Shown here: positions 49,530 to 58,065 of the stretch, one piece after another
Layout of the letters: the number at the start of each line of letters is the position of its first letter
How positions within the stretch are numbered: the first letter of the stretch is position 1
DNA from: Aldehydirespirator sp965221185
GTDB taxonomy: Bacteria; Actinomycetota; Acidimicrobiia; Acidimicrobiales; Aldehydirespiratoraceae
Length of the DNA: 64,000 nucleotides
Direction: 5' to 3'
NCBI GenBank assembly: GCA_965221185.1
Contig: OZ244866.1
Coordinates: 1,612,001-1,676,000 of the forward strand
The notes under the pieces: generated by a model
What the model was told of the DNA's origin: nothing
The model's input: the letters and a program-made list of their open reading frames with translations, nothing else
Database searches by the model: none
Made by a program: the position numbers and the translations under genes

Positions 49530-50941
49530 GTCCCATCGACCTCTCGGTGCCCCAGGCGATCCATGTGGTGGGTGCGGGCGGGGCAGGCATGGGCGCCATC
49601 GCGTCGGTGCTTCGCTCGATGGGCCACCGGGTGTCGGGGTCGGATCTGCGCGACGGTCCGGTGGTGGCCCGGCTCCGGGCCGAGGGAGTGCCGATCACCA
49701 TCGGCCACGATCCCGCCAACGTCACCAACGCCACCTTGGTCGCCATTTCCTCGGCCATACGTGACAGCAACCCCGAGGTCCGGGCGGCGGTGGACCGCGG
49801 CGTCCCCGTCGTGCGTCGCAGCGAGATCCTGCCCGCGATCGCCTCCCGCCGCAGGACCATCGCGGTGGCAGGCACGCACGGCAAGACCACGACCAGCTCG
49901 ATGCTGGCCCTGGCGCTGCGGGAGGCGGGACTCAACCCCTCGTTCATCATCGGCGGCGACGTCAACGAGATCGGCACCGGAGCGATGTGGGACACCGGCG
50001 AATGGTTCGTGGTGGAGGCCGACGAGAGCGACCGGACCTTCCTGTCGATAGACGCTGAGGTGGCCGTGGTGACCAGCGTCGAGCCCGATCACTTGGACAC
50101 CTACCACGGCACACCGGCCGCCCTCGTCGACGCCTTCGGCAGCTTCCTGGCCTCAGCCCGCCACCAAGTCGTGTGCGCGGACGACCCGGTTGCGGCCCGG
50201 CTCGGCTCCGCCGCCGGCGCCGTGACCTACGGAACCGGCCCCGACGCCGACTTCCGCATGAGCGACGTCTCGCTACAGATGCCCGTGTCCGCCTTCGACC
50301 TGTACAACGGGCAGGCCAGACTGGGACGCATCACCCTGCCGACCCCGGGCCTGCACAACGCCCGCAACGCGGCCGCTGCAGCAGTGACGGCAATGGCCGC
50401 GGGCGCTTCATTCGACGACGCGGCCCGAGCGTTGGCCCGATTCGGGGGCGTGGCGCGCCGCTTCGAGTTCCGCGGCGACGTCGCGGGCGTCACGTTCGTG
50501 GACGACTACGCCCACCTTCCCAGCGAGGTCGCCGCCGCGCTCGCCGCGGCCCGCACCGGTGACTGGCGCAGAGTGGTGTGCGTCTTCCAGCCGCACCGCT
50601 ACAGCCGCATCGCATCCATCGGCGCTGACTTCGCGCACTCCTTCACCGACGCCAACCACCTAGTGCTCACCGGGATCTACCCGTCGGGCGAGGCCCCCCG
50701 GCCCGGGGTGACATCCAAGATCGTGCTCGACGCGGTGCTCGACGCCCATCCGTGGTCGTCGGTGACGTGGCTGCCCCGGCTCGACGAGGTCGCCGACTGG
50801 CTGGTAGGCCGGCTGCGCCCCGGCGACCTCTGCCTGACGCTCGGCGCCGGCGACCTCACGTCGGTGCCGGACATGGTGATCGAGCGCCTCGGGGCCCATC
50901 CGCCCCGCCAGCGGCCTGAGCCGGCGAAGGCGGACCGATGA
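49526..50941 (+). CDS. murC: UDP-N-acetylmuramate-L-alanine ligase
   Basis: A 471-residue Mur ligase beginning GTG over the murG stop. An N-terminal Rossmann domain (AIHVVGAGGAGMGAIASVL) is followed by the ATP site AVAGTHGKTTTSSML (114-128). FVVEADESDRTFL, VTSVEPDHLDTYHG, FVDDYAHLPSEVAAAL, and FQPHRYSRIASIGADF are family blocks. It adds L-alanine to UDP-MurNAc, the first peptide step. The stop overlaps the murB ATG. Confidence 0.96.
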   Translation: MSPIDLSVPQAIHVVGAGGAGMGAIASVLRSMGHRVSGSDLRDGPVVARLRAEGVPITIGHDPANVTNATLVAISSAIRDSNPEVRAAVDRGVPVVRRSEILPAIASRRRTIAVAGTHGKTTTSSMLALALREAGLNPSFIIGGDVNEIGTGAMWDTGEWFVVEADESDRTFLSIDAEVAVVTSVEPDHLDTYHGTPAALVDAFGSFLASARHQVVCADDPVAARLGSAAGAVTYGTGPDADFRMSDVSLQMPVSAFDLYNGQARLGRITLPTPGLHNARNAAAAAVTAMAAGASFDDAARALARFGGVARRFEFRGDVAGVTFVDDYAHLPSEVAAALAAARTGDWRRVVCVFQPHRYSRIASIGADFAHSFTDANHLVLTGIYPSGEAPRPGVTSKIVLDAVLDAHPWSSVTWLPRLDEVADWLVGRLRPGDLCLTLGAGDLTSVPDMVIERLGAHPPRQRPEPAKADR

Positions 50942-51897
50942 CCGCCGCCGTGCGGCATCTGCTGGCCGATCTGGACCGCCGGCTGGCCGACTCGCCGCTC
51001 GGTCCGTCGCTGAGGCGGCACTACGGTCTGGCTCCCCACACCACTTACCGAGTCGGAGGGCCGGCGCAGCTCTTCGTCACCGTGAACAACCGGGCCGAAC
51101 TCGACACGCTGTCCTCCATCGTCTCCGCCTCGACCGCCGCCACCGGACCCACGCCCGTGCTCGTGGTCGGGCGTGGGTCCAACCTGCTGGTCGCCGACCG
51201 GGGCTTCGACGGCCTAGCGGTCGCACTCGGCAGCGGACTGGCGGGATTCGAGATAGATCGCACGACGGTCACCGCGTCCGGCGGGGCCCTGCTGCCGGTC
51301 CTGGCCCGGGCCTCGGCCGATGTGGGCCTGACCGGCTTCGAATGGGCCGTGGGCGTTCCCGGGACCGTCGGCGGAGCGGTCCGCATGAACGCGGGCGGCC
51401 ACGGCTCGGACATGTCGGAGTCGCTGGTCGACGCCTTCGTGGTCGACCTTCATCGGGGGGGTGCGGCTGTGCGCGCCGCCGCAGACCTCCATCTCGGCTA
51501 CCGCTCCAGCAGCATCGCCAATCACCAGGTGGTGGCGTCCATAAAGCTCCAGTTGAGATATGGGGACCGGTCGGCGGCCCGGCGAGAGCTGTCCGAGATA
51601 GTTCAGTGGCGACGAGCCAACCAGCCTGGCGGCCGCAACGCGGGGTCGGTGTTCACGAACCCCGAGCACGCCGCGGCGGGCGCCCTCATAGAGTCCGCAG
51701 GCGCCAAGGGCCTCCGGATCGGCTCGGCGCAGGTCTCGTCCAAGCACGCGAACTTCGTCCAGTCCGACGAGGGAGGCTGCGCCGCCGACATCGTCGAGGT
51801 CATGCGCGAAGTGCGCCGCAGGGTTGAGGCGGACCACGGCGTGGAACTCGCCATGGAGACCCATCTCGTGGGCTTCGAGGCCTGGGAGATGCCGTGA
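50938..51897 (+). CDS. murB: UDP-N-acetylenolpyruvoylglucosamine reductase
   Basis: A 319-residue FAD enzyme making UDP-MurNAc. The FAD-binding blocks are HTTYRVGGPAQLFV, LVVGRGSNLLVADRGFDG, and WAVGVPGTVGGAVRMNAG. The catalytic region includes GYRSSSI. The segment NQPGGRNAGSVFTNPEH carries the serine proton donor of the GSxF(T/R)NP motif. ASSKHANF-like VSSKHANFV is the C-terminal block. It overlaps murC and ftsQ by 4 nt each. Its place between murC and ftsQ follows the actinobacterial order. Confidence 0.96.
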   Translation: MTAAVRHLLADLDRRLADSPLGPSLRRHYGLAPHTTYRVGGPAQLFVTVNNRAELDTLSSIVSASTAATGPTPVLVVGRGSNLLVADRGFDGLAVALGSGLAGFEIDRTTVTASGGALLPVLARASADVGLTGFEWAVGVPGTVGGAVRMNAGGHGSDMSESLVDAFVVDLHRGGAAVRAAADLHLGYRSSSIANHQVVASIKLQLRYGDRSAARRELSEIVQWRRANQPGGRNAGSVFTNPEHAAAGALIESAGAKGLRIGSAQVSSKHANFVQSDEGGCAADIVEVMREVRRRVEADHGVELAMETHLVGFEAWEMP

Positions 51898-52688
51898 GCG
51901 ATGCGGCCGTAGCCGTGGACCCGCGCATGAGGGCTCGACGAACCGCGGTGCTGCGGGAGCAGGGTCGCCGGCGCCTGCACATCCTGGCCACCCTGGCATG
52001 CGTCGCGCTGGCGGCCGCGGCCGCGTTCGGCATCAGCCGCACGCCGCTGATGGACGTCGACCGGGTCGACATCGGCCACGCCGCCGCCGACCGAAGCGAC
52101 GAGATCCTCGAGCAAGCGGGCTTGTCCACCGGAATGCCGATGCTCTCGGTGGACCTCGAGGCGGCCGAGAGGTCAGTTGCTTCGCTGCCGTGGGTTAGGT
52201 CGGCGCGGGTGTGGCGGGACTGGCCGGCCACGGTGCGCATCGCAGTCGAGCCCCGCGTGCCGGTGGCCGCGGTCCCCGCCTCCGGGGGCCGCACCGCACT
52301 GATTGACGCCCACGGGTACGCGATCGACTGGGCGCCGTCCGCGGCCGAGCCGCTCGAGGTGACACGCGTTTCCGTGCCATTCGCGGGTCGGCTCGGCGAC
52401 ATACACACCGCGGCGGACGGTCCGCTGGCCGTCGTCGCCGCCATGCCCGACGACCTGCGCGCCTGGTTGACAACCGTCACCCTCGACGCCGGCGGCGAGC
52501 GGCTCGGCCTGAAATTGCGCGGCGGAGCCGCGGTGGTCCTGGGCGAGCCGGTCCTGTTGGAAGACAAGATGAACGCGGTTCGTGCCGTGCTGGCAGGCAC
52601 CGAACTCGAGTGCATCACAGAAATCGACGTGACAATGCCCGACATTGCCACCGTGACCCGTCATGATCATTGCCAGCCCGGCGAGTGA
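51894..52688 (+). CDS. ftsQ: Cell-division protein FtsQ (POTRA domain)
   Basis: A 264-residue bitopic membrane protein starting GTG over the murB stop. A cytoplasmic tail, one helix (ILATLACVALAAAAAFGISRT, about 41-62), and then the POTRA domain MDVDRVDIGHAAADRSDEIL follow, with LPWVRSARVWRDWPATVRIAVEPR. This is the FtsQ/DivIB signature. It recruits FtsL and DivIC-type partners to the septum. The last residues HDHCQPGE precede a stop in front of two repeat copies. ftsZ comes 388 nt later. No ftsA is present, as in most actinobacteria. Confidence 0.94.
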   Translation: MSDAAVAVDPRMRARRTAVLREQGRRRLHILATLACVALAAAAAFGISRTPLMDVDRVDIGHAAADRSDEILEQAGLSTGMPMLSVDLEAAERSVASLPWVRSARVWRDWPATVRIAVEPRVPVAAVPASGGRTALIDAHGYAIDWAPSAAEPLEVTRVSVPFAGRLGDIHTAADGPLAVVAAMPDDLRAWLTTVTLDAGGERLGLKLRGGAAVVLGEPVLLEDKMNAVRAVLAGTELECITEIDVTMPDIATVTRHDHCQPGE

Positions 52689-52700
52689 GGCTCGGAACGA

Positions 52701-52840
52701 GCGCGGATAGGTCGCATGCCCCACGGTGAAGGGTTGTGATTCCCGCTCTTGTTCGCTGCGCTCACGGGCCGCTCGGGCCACGGCCTCGCTAAGGGCCCCG
52801 CGGAATTCTCATGGAATCGCGACCTACCCGCTCGGCCTCT
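52701..52840 (+). repeat. Interspersed repeat copy D
   Basis: A 140-bp copy from GCGCGGATAGGTCGC (52701) to GCGACCTACCCGCTCGGCC (right end about 52840). It has CCCGCTCTTGTTCGCT (52743-52758), then GCGCTCACGGGCCGC and CCACGGCCTCGCT. The arms GCGGATAGGTCGC and GCGACCTACCCGC are complementary at 12 of 13 positions. In this copy the extra TCGC at the left is matched by GCGA at the right, unlike in copy A. Confidence 0.9.
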
Positions 52841-52896
52841 TGTGCCCCGACTTCGCCGCCGTGACCCGTCATCTCCGCTGCGGGCTCTAAGAACAT

Positions 52897-53038
52897 GCGC
52901 GGGTAGGTGATGACGCCTCGCGGTGCAGCGTGGTGTCTCCCGCTCTTGTTCGCTGCGCTCACGGGCCGCTCGGGCCACGGCCTCGCTCAACGCCCCGCTC
53001 ATTCGTACCTAGATCGCGGCCTATCCGCTCGGCCTCTA
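52897..53038 (+). repeat. Interspersed repeat copy E
   Basis: A 142-bp copy from GCGCGGGTAGG (52897) to CCTATCCGCTCGGCCTC (about 53036). Core CCCGCTCTTGTTCGCT (52939-52954) is followed by GCGCTCACGGGCCGC and CCACGGCCTCGCTC. The left arm GGGTAGG pairs with CCTATCC at the right with one G-U wobble in RNA. It lies right before the ftsZ leader. Confidence 0.9.
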
Positions 53039-53076
53039 AGATGCAGTGATCGCAAGTCAGGGAGGTTGACGCGGTG

Positions 53077-54201
53077 ATGGCCGACTCTCACAACTACATC
53101 GCCGTCATCAGGGTGGTCGGCGTCGGAGGCGGCGGCGTCAACGCCGTGAACCGGATGATCGACGCGGGCCTGCGGGGCGTGGAGTTCATTGCGGCCAACA
53201 CCGACGCTCAGGCCCTCAGCTTGAGCGACGCCGACCTGCGGATCGACATCGGCCGGAACCTGACCCGCGGCCTGGGTGCCGGCAGCGATCCCGAGATCGG
53301 GAAACAGGCGGCCGAGGAGCACATCGACGAGATCCGCGAAGCCCTCAACGGATCCGACATGGTGTTCATCACTGCGGGCAAGGGCGGGGGCACTGGCACC
53401 GGCGCCGCTCCGGTGGTGGCCGAGGTGGCCAAGAGCTCCGGCGCGCTCACGATAGGAGTGGTCACCCGGCCCTTCAGCTTCGAGGGGTCGCGGCGCTCCG
53501 TGCAGGCCGAGGAGGGGATCCAGCGCCTCAAGGAGAAGGTCGACACCCTGATCGTCATCCCCAACGACCGGCTCATAGCCATCGCCGACGAGAAGACCTC
53601 GATGCTCAACGCCTTCCGCATGGCCGACGAAGTACTGATGCAGGGCGTCGGCGGCATCACCAACCTCATCACCACGCCGGGGCTGATAAATGTCGACTTT
53701 GCCGACGTGCGCACGGTGCTGACCGAGGCCGGCAGCGCCCTCATGGGCGTCGGGTCCGCCAGCGGGGAGGGGCGGGCCGTGGCCGCGGCCCGCGGCGCGA
53801 TCTCCAGCCCGCTGCTCGAGTCCTCCATCGATCGCTCCCAGGGCATCCTGCTCAACATCTCGGGCTCGTCGAGCCTGGGTCTGATGGAGGTGAACGAGGC
53901 GGCCGAAGTGGTGCACTCGGTCGCGCACCAGGATGCCAACATCATCTTCGGAACCGTGATCGACGACGCTTTCGGAGACGAAGTCCGGGTCACCGTGATA
54001 GCCGCGGGGTTCGAGAGCGACCGGCAGATCTACGGCGGCACCGGGCGGGACCGCCGCAACCGGCGGGATCGCAGGCAGACCGCTGGGACCGGCGAGGAGG
54101 ACCTGCAGATCGCCGACGTGTTCGCCACGGCCGAGCACTCGGGCGCTCCTAGCGGCCTCGACCTCAACGACGAGTTCGATGTTCCCGACTTCCTGAGATG
54201 A
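53077..54201 (+). CDS. ftsZ: Cell-division GTPase FtsZ
   Basis: A 374-residue tubulin homologue that forms the division ring. The ATG at 53077 gives MADSHNYIAVIRVVGVGGGG, preceded by AGGGAGG; the GTG one codon earlier is not needed. Nucleotide-binding motifs are VGGGGVNAVNRM, FIAANTDAQAL and the GTPase signature GKGGGTGTGAAPVVAE. NFADVRTV-like VDFADVRTVL (the catalytic loop) and VGGITNLITTPGLINVD (T7 loop) are present. The C-terminal tail is basic (RDRRNRRDRRQT) and ends DVPDFLR, which fits the conserved partner-binding peptide for SepF. It has its own leader separate from ftsQ. Confidence 0.97.
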   Translation: MADSHNYIAVIRVVGVGGGGVNAVNRMIDAGLRGVEFIAANTDAQALSLSDADLRIDIGRNLTRGLGAGSDPEIGKQAAEEHIDEIREALNGSDMVFITAGKGGGTGTGAAPVVAEVAKSSGALTIGVVTRPFSFEGSRRSVQAEEGIQRLKEKVDTLIVIPNDRLIAIADEKTSMLNAFRMADEVLMQGVGGITNLITTPGLINVDFADVRTVLTEAGSALMGVGSASGEGRAVAAARGAISSPLLESSIDRSQGILLNISGSSSLGLMEVNEAAEVVHSVAHQDANIIFGTVIDDAFGDEVRVTVIAAGFESDRQIYGGTGRDRRNRRDRRQTAGTGEEDLQIADVFATAEHSGAPSGLDLNDEFDVPDFLR

Positions 54202-54238
54202 CCGCGCCGCCGGTCCCGGCCCGGGGGGTGGTAGCTGC

Positions 54239-54946
54239 GTGATCGAGCGGCTCGTGCCGGCCGGAGACGGATGGTTGGTCAGGGTCCGCTGCTCGCAGAT
54301 CTCCGAGGGCGACTTTCGCTGCTACCGCGGCCAGGCCGGCCCCGGCCGCGGAGAGTCCCTCGAGCGTCGGCGCCAGACCCTCATGAGCGGTCGATGGACT
54401 TGGCTCAGGCAGGTGCATGGCGCCGACGTCGTGGTCGTCACCGAGCCGGGCGGCTGCGCCGGGGCGGTGGCCGACGGTGCGGTCACAGCCGTGCCGGAGG
54501 CCGTCCTCGCCCTCCACACCGCCGACTGCGCCCCGGTCGTCGTCGTCGGCGACGGTGCGCTGGGCATGGCCCACGCCGGCTGGCGCGGCATCGTGGCCGG
54601 AGTGATCGGCGGGGTCGTCGATGGCGTGCGCCGCGCCGCGCCCCCCGCGGCAGCGACGGACCTACGGGCCGTGGTCGGCCCGATCATCAGGCCCTCAAGC
54701 TATGAGTTCGGCGCGGACGATCTGGCTGCGGTGGCCGCGGCCGCCCGCTGTGACGTGGCCGGGGTCACCTCGTGGGGCGCGCCGGCCCTTGACCTGTGGG
54801 CCGCGGTGCGCGGCGCGCTGGGTGCAGCCGGCGTCAGCGATGTGGAGGATCTAGGACTCGACACCGCCCGGGACGGCTTCTTCTCTCACAGGGCCCGCGG
54901 CGACCGAAGCCGCCAAGCGACCGCGGCCCGGTTGGAGAAACGATGA
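54239..54946 (+). CDS. pgeF: Laccase-domain multicopper/purine nucleosidase-like protein (PgeF/YfiH)
   Basis: A 235-residue YfiH/PgeF protein starting GTG. The fold motifs are LRQVHGADVVVV (the first His), LHTADCAPVVVV with the conserved Cys, and AHAGWRGIVAGVI with His. These residues bind a metal in the active site. PgeF is linked to peptidoglycan precursor editing in E. coli, while other members act as adenosine deaminases or phosphorylases. In actinobacteria it lies between ftsZ and yggS, as here. It overlaps yggS by 4 nt (ATGA). Confidence 0.9.
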   Translation: MIERLVPAGDGWLVRVRCSQISEGDFRCYRGQAGPGRGESLERRRQTLMSGRWTWLRQVHGADVVVVTEPGGCAGAVADGAVTAVPEAVLALHTADCAPVVVVGDGALGMAHAGWRGIVAGVIGGVVDGVRRAAPPAAATDLRAVVGPIIRPSSYEFGADDLAAVAAAARCDVAGVTSWGAPALDLWAAVRGALGAAGVSDVEDLGLDTARDGFFSHRARGDRSRQATAARLEKR

Positions 54947-55653
54947 GCGCGCCGTCGGCGGCGGCCGCCGCCGCTCTCGCCGGGCGCTACGAGGCACTGC
55001 GGGCGCGAATCGCCGGCGCCGGCGACCAAAGCGTCACCGTGATTGCGGTCACCAAGGCACTCGGGGCGTGGGCCATTGATGCGGCCGCCGCGTGCGGCAT
55101 CGGCGACATCGGCGAGAACTACGCCCAGGAATGCGTGGCCAAGATCGCCGAGGTTTCGGCGTTGCCGAGGCCCCGGGTCCACTTCGTCGGCCGGCTGCAG
55201 CGGAACAAGGTCAAGCTGCTGGCTGGCTGCATCGACGTCTGGCAGACCGTCGACCGGGTCGAGTTGGCCCGCGAGATCGGCCGGCGCGCCCCCGGGTCGG
55301 AGGTGATGATCCAGGTGAACATCTCGGGTGACGATTCCAAGGGGGGCTGCGCGTTCTCCGACGCCGAGCTGTTGGCCTCGGCTGCTGCCGACGCCGGACT
55401 CCGTCTGGTCGGCCTTATGGGCATCGGCCCCCTAGGGCCTCCCGAGGAGGTGCGCAGCAGGTTCAGGGATCTGCGCCGGCTGGTCGACTCCTTCGGATTG
55501 CCGCACTGCTCGATGGGCATGACCGACGACCTCGAGGTGGCCGTGGCCGAGGGCGCGACGATGGTCCGAGTCGGGCGGAGCCTCTTCGGGGAGCGTCCCC
55601 GCCGGGGTTTGCGGGGCATGTCACAATGGAACGCGCCGGCGGAAGATCGGTGA
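54943..55653 (+). CDS. yggS: PLP homeostasis protein YggS/YlmE
   Basis: A 236-residue PLP-binding barrel protein without a racemase C-terminal domain. The PLP lysine is in IAVTKALG. IGENYAQE, HFVGRLQRNKVK, LMGIGPLG and SMGMTDDLEVAVAEGATMVRVGRSLFG are the family blocks. It binds and buffers pyridoxal phosphate in the cytoplasm. It overlaps pgeF and lies 43 nt before sepF, in the ftsZ downstream cluster. Confidence 0.94.
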   Translation: MSAPSAAAAAALAGRYEALRARIAGAGDQSVTVIAVTKALGAWAIDAAAACGIGDIGENYAQECVAKIAEVSALPRPRVHFVGRLQRNKVKLLAGCIDVWQTVDRVELAREIGRRAPGSEVMIQVNISGDDSKGGCAFSDAELLASAAADAGLRLVGLMGIGPLGPPEEVRSRFRDLRRLVDSFGLPHCSMGMTDDLEVAVAEGATMVRVGRSLFGERPRRGLRGMSQWNAPAEDR

Positions 55654-55696
55654 GGGTCGCGACGCGCTAAAGTCCTCTCAAGGAGCGACGATATCG

Positions 55697-56251
55697 ATGC
55701 TGAAGAAGGCGATGATCTATCTGGGGCTCGGGCCTGACGAGCACTACGAGAGCTACGACGACCCGATCCGCCCCACACAGTCCCACCGCGCCGCGCCGGG
55801 CCGGTACTCGTCCGGGTCCGAGGCCACCGTGGCGCAGCCAGGGGTTTCCGTCGCGTCGGGCTCAGCACCCGGAAGCCCCGTTCTGGGCCGGACTGTCCGG
55901 CCGGTGCAGCTCACGCCGCCCGACGGCGGAGCGGGCGAGGGGGATCGGGACCACGACAACCCGGCGCGGGTCGTGCATCCGATGTCGGCCAAGAGCATGA
56001 AGCCCCATGCCGTGTCTCCCGATGCGTTCAACGACGCCCAAGAGATCGGCGACCGCTTCAAGTCGGGTCAGCCCGTGATCGTCAACCTTCAAGCGGCCGA
56101 CCGGGATCTGCGGCGGCGGCTGGTGGACTTCTCGAGTGGCCTCTGTTATGCCATCGGCGGGAAGATGGACCGCGTCGCCGACCAGGTCTACCTACTCACC
56201 CCAGCCGACGTGGAGGTGTCGCGAGAGACCGCCCGCAACAAGCGCGGCTGA
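55697..56251 (+). CDS. sepF: Cell-division protein SepF
   Basis: A 184-residue SepF. The N-terminal MLKKAMIYLGLGPDE is the membrane-binding amphipathic helix. A Ser/Pro/Gly linker (about residues 25-95) follows. The SepF core is VHPMSAKSMKPHAVSPDAFNDAQEIGDRFKSGQPVIVNLQ, then FSSGLCYAIGGKMDRVADQVYLLTP. It links FtsZ to the membrane and replaces FtsA in actinobacteria. Ribosome site AAGGAG lies upstream. It is 12 nt ahead of yggT. Confidence 0.96.
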   Translation: MLKKAMIYLGLGPDEHYESYDDPIRPTQSHRAAPGRYSSGSEATVAQPGVSVASGSAPGSPVLGRTVRPVQLTPPDGGAGEGDRDHDNPARVVHPMSAKSMKPHAVSPDAFNDAQEIGDRFKSGQPVIVNLQAADRDLRRRLVDFSSGLCYAIGGKMDRVADQVYLLTPADVEVSRETARNKRG

Positions 56252-56263
56252 ACTCGAGCGCGA

Positions 56264-56518
56264 GTGTTCTGGGTCTGCCTGCTGCTACAGCTGTACCTGT
56301 TCGCGATCTTTGGTCGCGTGCTCCTGAGCTGGTTCCCTCTCAACCCAAGCGGGGCCATGGCCACCGTCGCCGGCTTCCTCTACACGGTCACCGACCCGGT
56401 AATGAAGCGGGTGAGCCGAGTCGTGCCCGCGGCGAGGTTCGGAGGAATGGCGCTGGACTTCTCTCCTGTCATTGTCATCTTCGGGATCACCATCCTGCGG
56501 CAGATCATCTGCCCGTAG
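56264..56518 (+). CDS. YggT family membrane protein
   Basis: An 84-residue protein with a GTG start, 12 nt after sepF. Two hydrophobic segments (VCLLLQLYLFAIFGRVLLSW and VIVIFGITILRQIIC) flank the conserved YTVTDPVMKRVSRVVP, typical of YggT (the LTEPLLxPLRR-like region). The family contributes to osmotic tolerance or to division and is often beside sepF. It lies in the membrane. Confidence 0.93.
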   Translation: MFWVCLLLQLYLFAIFGRVLLSWFPLNPSGAMATVAGFLYTVTDPVMKRVSRVVPAARFGGMALDFSPVIVIFGITILRQIICP

Positions 56519-56601
56519 CCCGGCCGAGAGTCGGGGAGCAGACCGGGGGGCCAGAACCGCGGCCGCACGGGGCATCCACCAACCGCGACGATGCCCGTGG
56601 C

Positions 56602-57996
56602 ATGATCGCCCGCATGAATGCTCTCAAAGATCTCACCACCGAGGTCCGGTTTCGCGAGCGCATGCGCGGCTACGACTTTGAGGAGGTGGACAGCTACGTC
56701 AAGACGGTGAGCCGGGCGGCGGCCCAGGCCGCAGAACAGGTCTCTGAACTGCAGCAGCGACTGGTGCAGACCGAGTCGCACAGCGGTAACACCGAGGGAG
56801 TGCCCGAGACCCGCGAGATGCTGCTGCGAACCCTCGTGCTGGCGCAGCGCACCGCCGACGCGGCCGTCTCCGAGGCACGGGCCGAGGCCAAATCGATCAC
56901 CGGCTTCGCTCAGGAGCGGGCGGCCAAGACAGTCGCTGAGGCCGAGGCGGCCGCCAACGAGCGGCTGCGCTCATCAGAGGAGCGAGCTGTCCAGACCCTG
57001 GCGGAGGCCGAGGGGAACTGCCAGTTGATTCTCGCCGAGGCGAAGCGGACAGCAGCCGCGGAGCTGGCCACCGAACGCGCCCGCAAGATAGCGGAGATCC
57101 AAGCCCTCGAGGCAACCGGGGCCGAACTCGAGGCGGCCACTGCCGCCATCGGGGCCAGGCTCGATAAGGAGCGGTCGCAGCTTCGCAGTCTCTCGGTTTC
57201 GTTCCAGTCCTTCGTCGAACAGTTCGAGCCTGTCGCCGACCCCGTTGAGCCCGGTGAGGAGACCGCTTGGGCCTACGACTCGGTCGAGGAGGACGCCGAT
57301 ACCGAGGCGCCGGAGGCCGGAGCGGGAGAGCCGGCCGCAGAGCCACAGGCCCTCGCCGACGCAGACTCGCCGGGCGAGTCCGTCCTCGAGTTCCCTCCAG
57401 ACCCCGGCGACAGGTCCCAAGCGTCCGCAGAAGACCACGACGGCATATCCCAAACGGCCGCAGAGGACCACGACGGCATATCCCAAACGGCCGAGGATGC
57501 TCTCGCGGACACGCTGGCCGCGGACACACTGGCCGCGGACACGGTGCCCGATCTTCCCGCGGTCGGATGGCACGATGAGCCCGAAGAGGCCGCCAACGGC
57601 TCTTCGGGCGACGCCGACACGACCGTGCTTCCCGAATCCGCATCGCTTCCCGAATCCGCATCGCTTCCCGAATCCGCATCGCTTCCCGAATCCGCATCGA
57701 ACCGGGGCGGCTTGGAGCCCGGGTTCCGCGGGAGCGGCCCGGTCCACCGGGAGCCGGCGGACCTTCACCCCAGCAACGAGCCCGAGACTGTCGCTGCGCC
57801 CACCATGCATGCAGGGCACGCCGACGGCCCCGAACTCTTCGATGGCGACGCCGAGGATGACGACGAGTTTATCGAGCAGCTCCGCAGGGTCGTCAGTAGC
57901 GACGCCCCCCTGCCCAACACCGACGCTGCTATGGCCGCCTTCTTCGACCACGACGAGGGCGCCGGCCGCAGCGGTAGGCTCGGCCAGCGGGCTTGA
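56602..57996 (+). CDS. DivIVA-domain protein (Wag31-like) with repetitive acidic tail
   Basis: A 464-residue protein. ATG 56602 or ATG 56614 could start; neither has a strong ribosome site. The N-terminal DivIVA domain reads LKDLTTEVRFRERMRGYDFEEVDSYVKTVSRAAA, with GYDxxEVD as hallmark. A long Ala/Glu coiled coil (about 60-200) follows. The rest is acidic and repetitive: two 33-nt DNA repeats encode AEDHDGISQTA, short repeats encode LAADT, and four 18-nt repeats encode PESASL. DivIVA marks poles and septa and organises wall growth. The tail is expanded compared with typical Wag31 proteins, and could serve as a disordered spacer. Confidence 0.9.
   Translation: MIARMNALKDLTTEVRFRERMRGYDFEEVDSYVKTVSRAAAQAAEQVSELQQRLVQTESHSGNTEGVPETREMLLRTLVLAQRTADAAVSEARAEAKSITGFAQERAAKTVAEAEAAANERLRSSEERAVQTLAEAEGNCQLILAEAKRTAAAELATERARKIAEIQALEATGAELEAATAAIGARLDKERSQLRSLSVSFQSFVEQFEPVADPVEPGEETAWAYDSVEEDADTEAPEAGAGEPAAEPQALADADSPGESVLEFPPDPGDRSQASAEDHDGISQTAAEDHDGISQTAEDALADTLAADTLAADTVPDLPAVGWHDEPEEAANGSSGDADTTVLPESASLPESASLPESASLPESASNRGGLEPGFRGSGPVHREPADLHPSNEPETVAAPTMHAGHADGPELFDGDAEDDDEFIEQLRRVVSSDAPLPNTDAAMAAFFDHDEGAGRSGRLGQRA
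57425..57490 (+). repeat. Two 33-nt direct repeats in the divIVA-like gene
   Basis: Copies at 57425-57457 and 57458-57490 are nearly identical (AGAAG vs AGAGG), both containing CACGACGGCATATCCCAAAC. In frame they encode AEDHDGISQTA twice. They are followed by two 15-nt copies of CTGGCCGCGGACACA, so the region looks recently expanded. Confidence 0.9.
57628..57699 (+). repeat. Four perfect 18-nt tandem repeats in the divIVA-like gene
   Basis: Four identical units CTTCCCGAATCCGCATCG at 57628-57645, 57646-57663, 57664-57681 and 57682-57699 encode LPESAS. The identity of the DNA as well as the peptide points to recent slippage and likely variation between strains. Confidence 0.95.
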
Positions 57997-58065
57997 CCGC
58001 CGCACACGTCTGAACCGCTGCCACCACCGGTAGTCCTTCGTCTGACGTTAGGACGGGAGCTTGAC

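Larger units (their letters stand above)
52689..53076 (+). other. ftsQ-ftsZ spacer filled by two repeat copies
   Basis: A 388-nt spacer. Copies D and E of the interspersed element occupy most of it, with about 56 nt between them. After copy E come TAAGATGCAGTGATCGCAAG and the ftsZ ribosome site AGGGAGG. The ftsZ promoter must lie in or just downstream of copy E. No gene is present. Confidence 0.75.

Noticed and set aside
57628..57699. Possible CRISPR array or phase-variable promoter
   Set aside because: Four 18-nt units in frame within a protein tail, without spacers.
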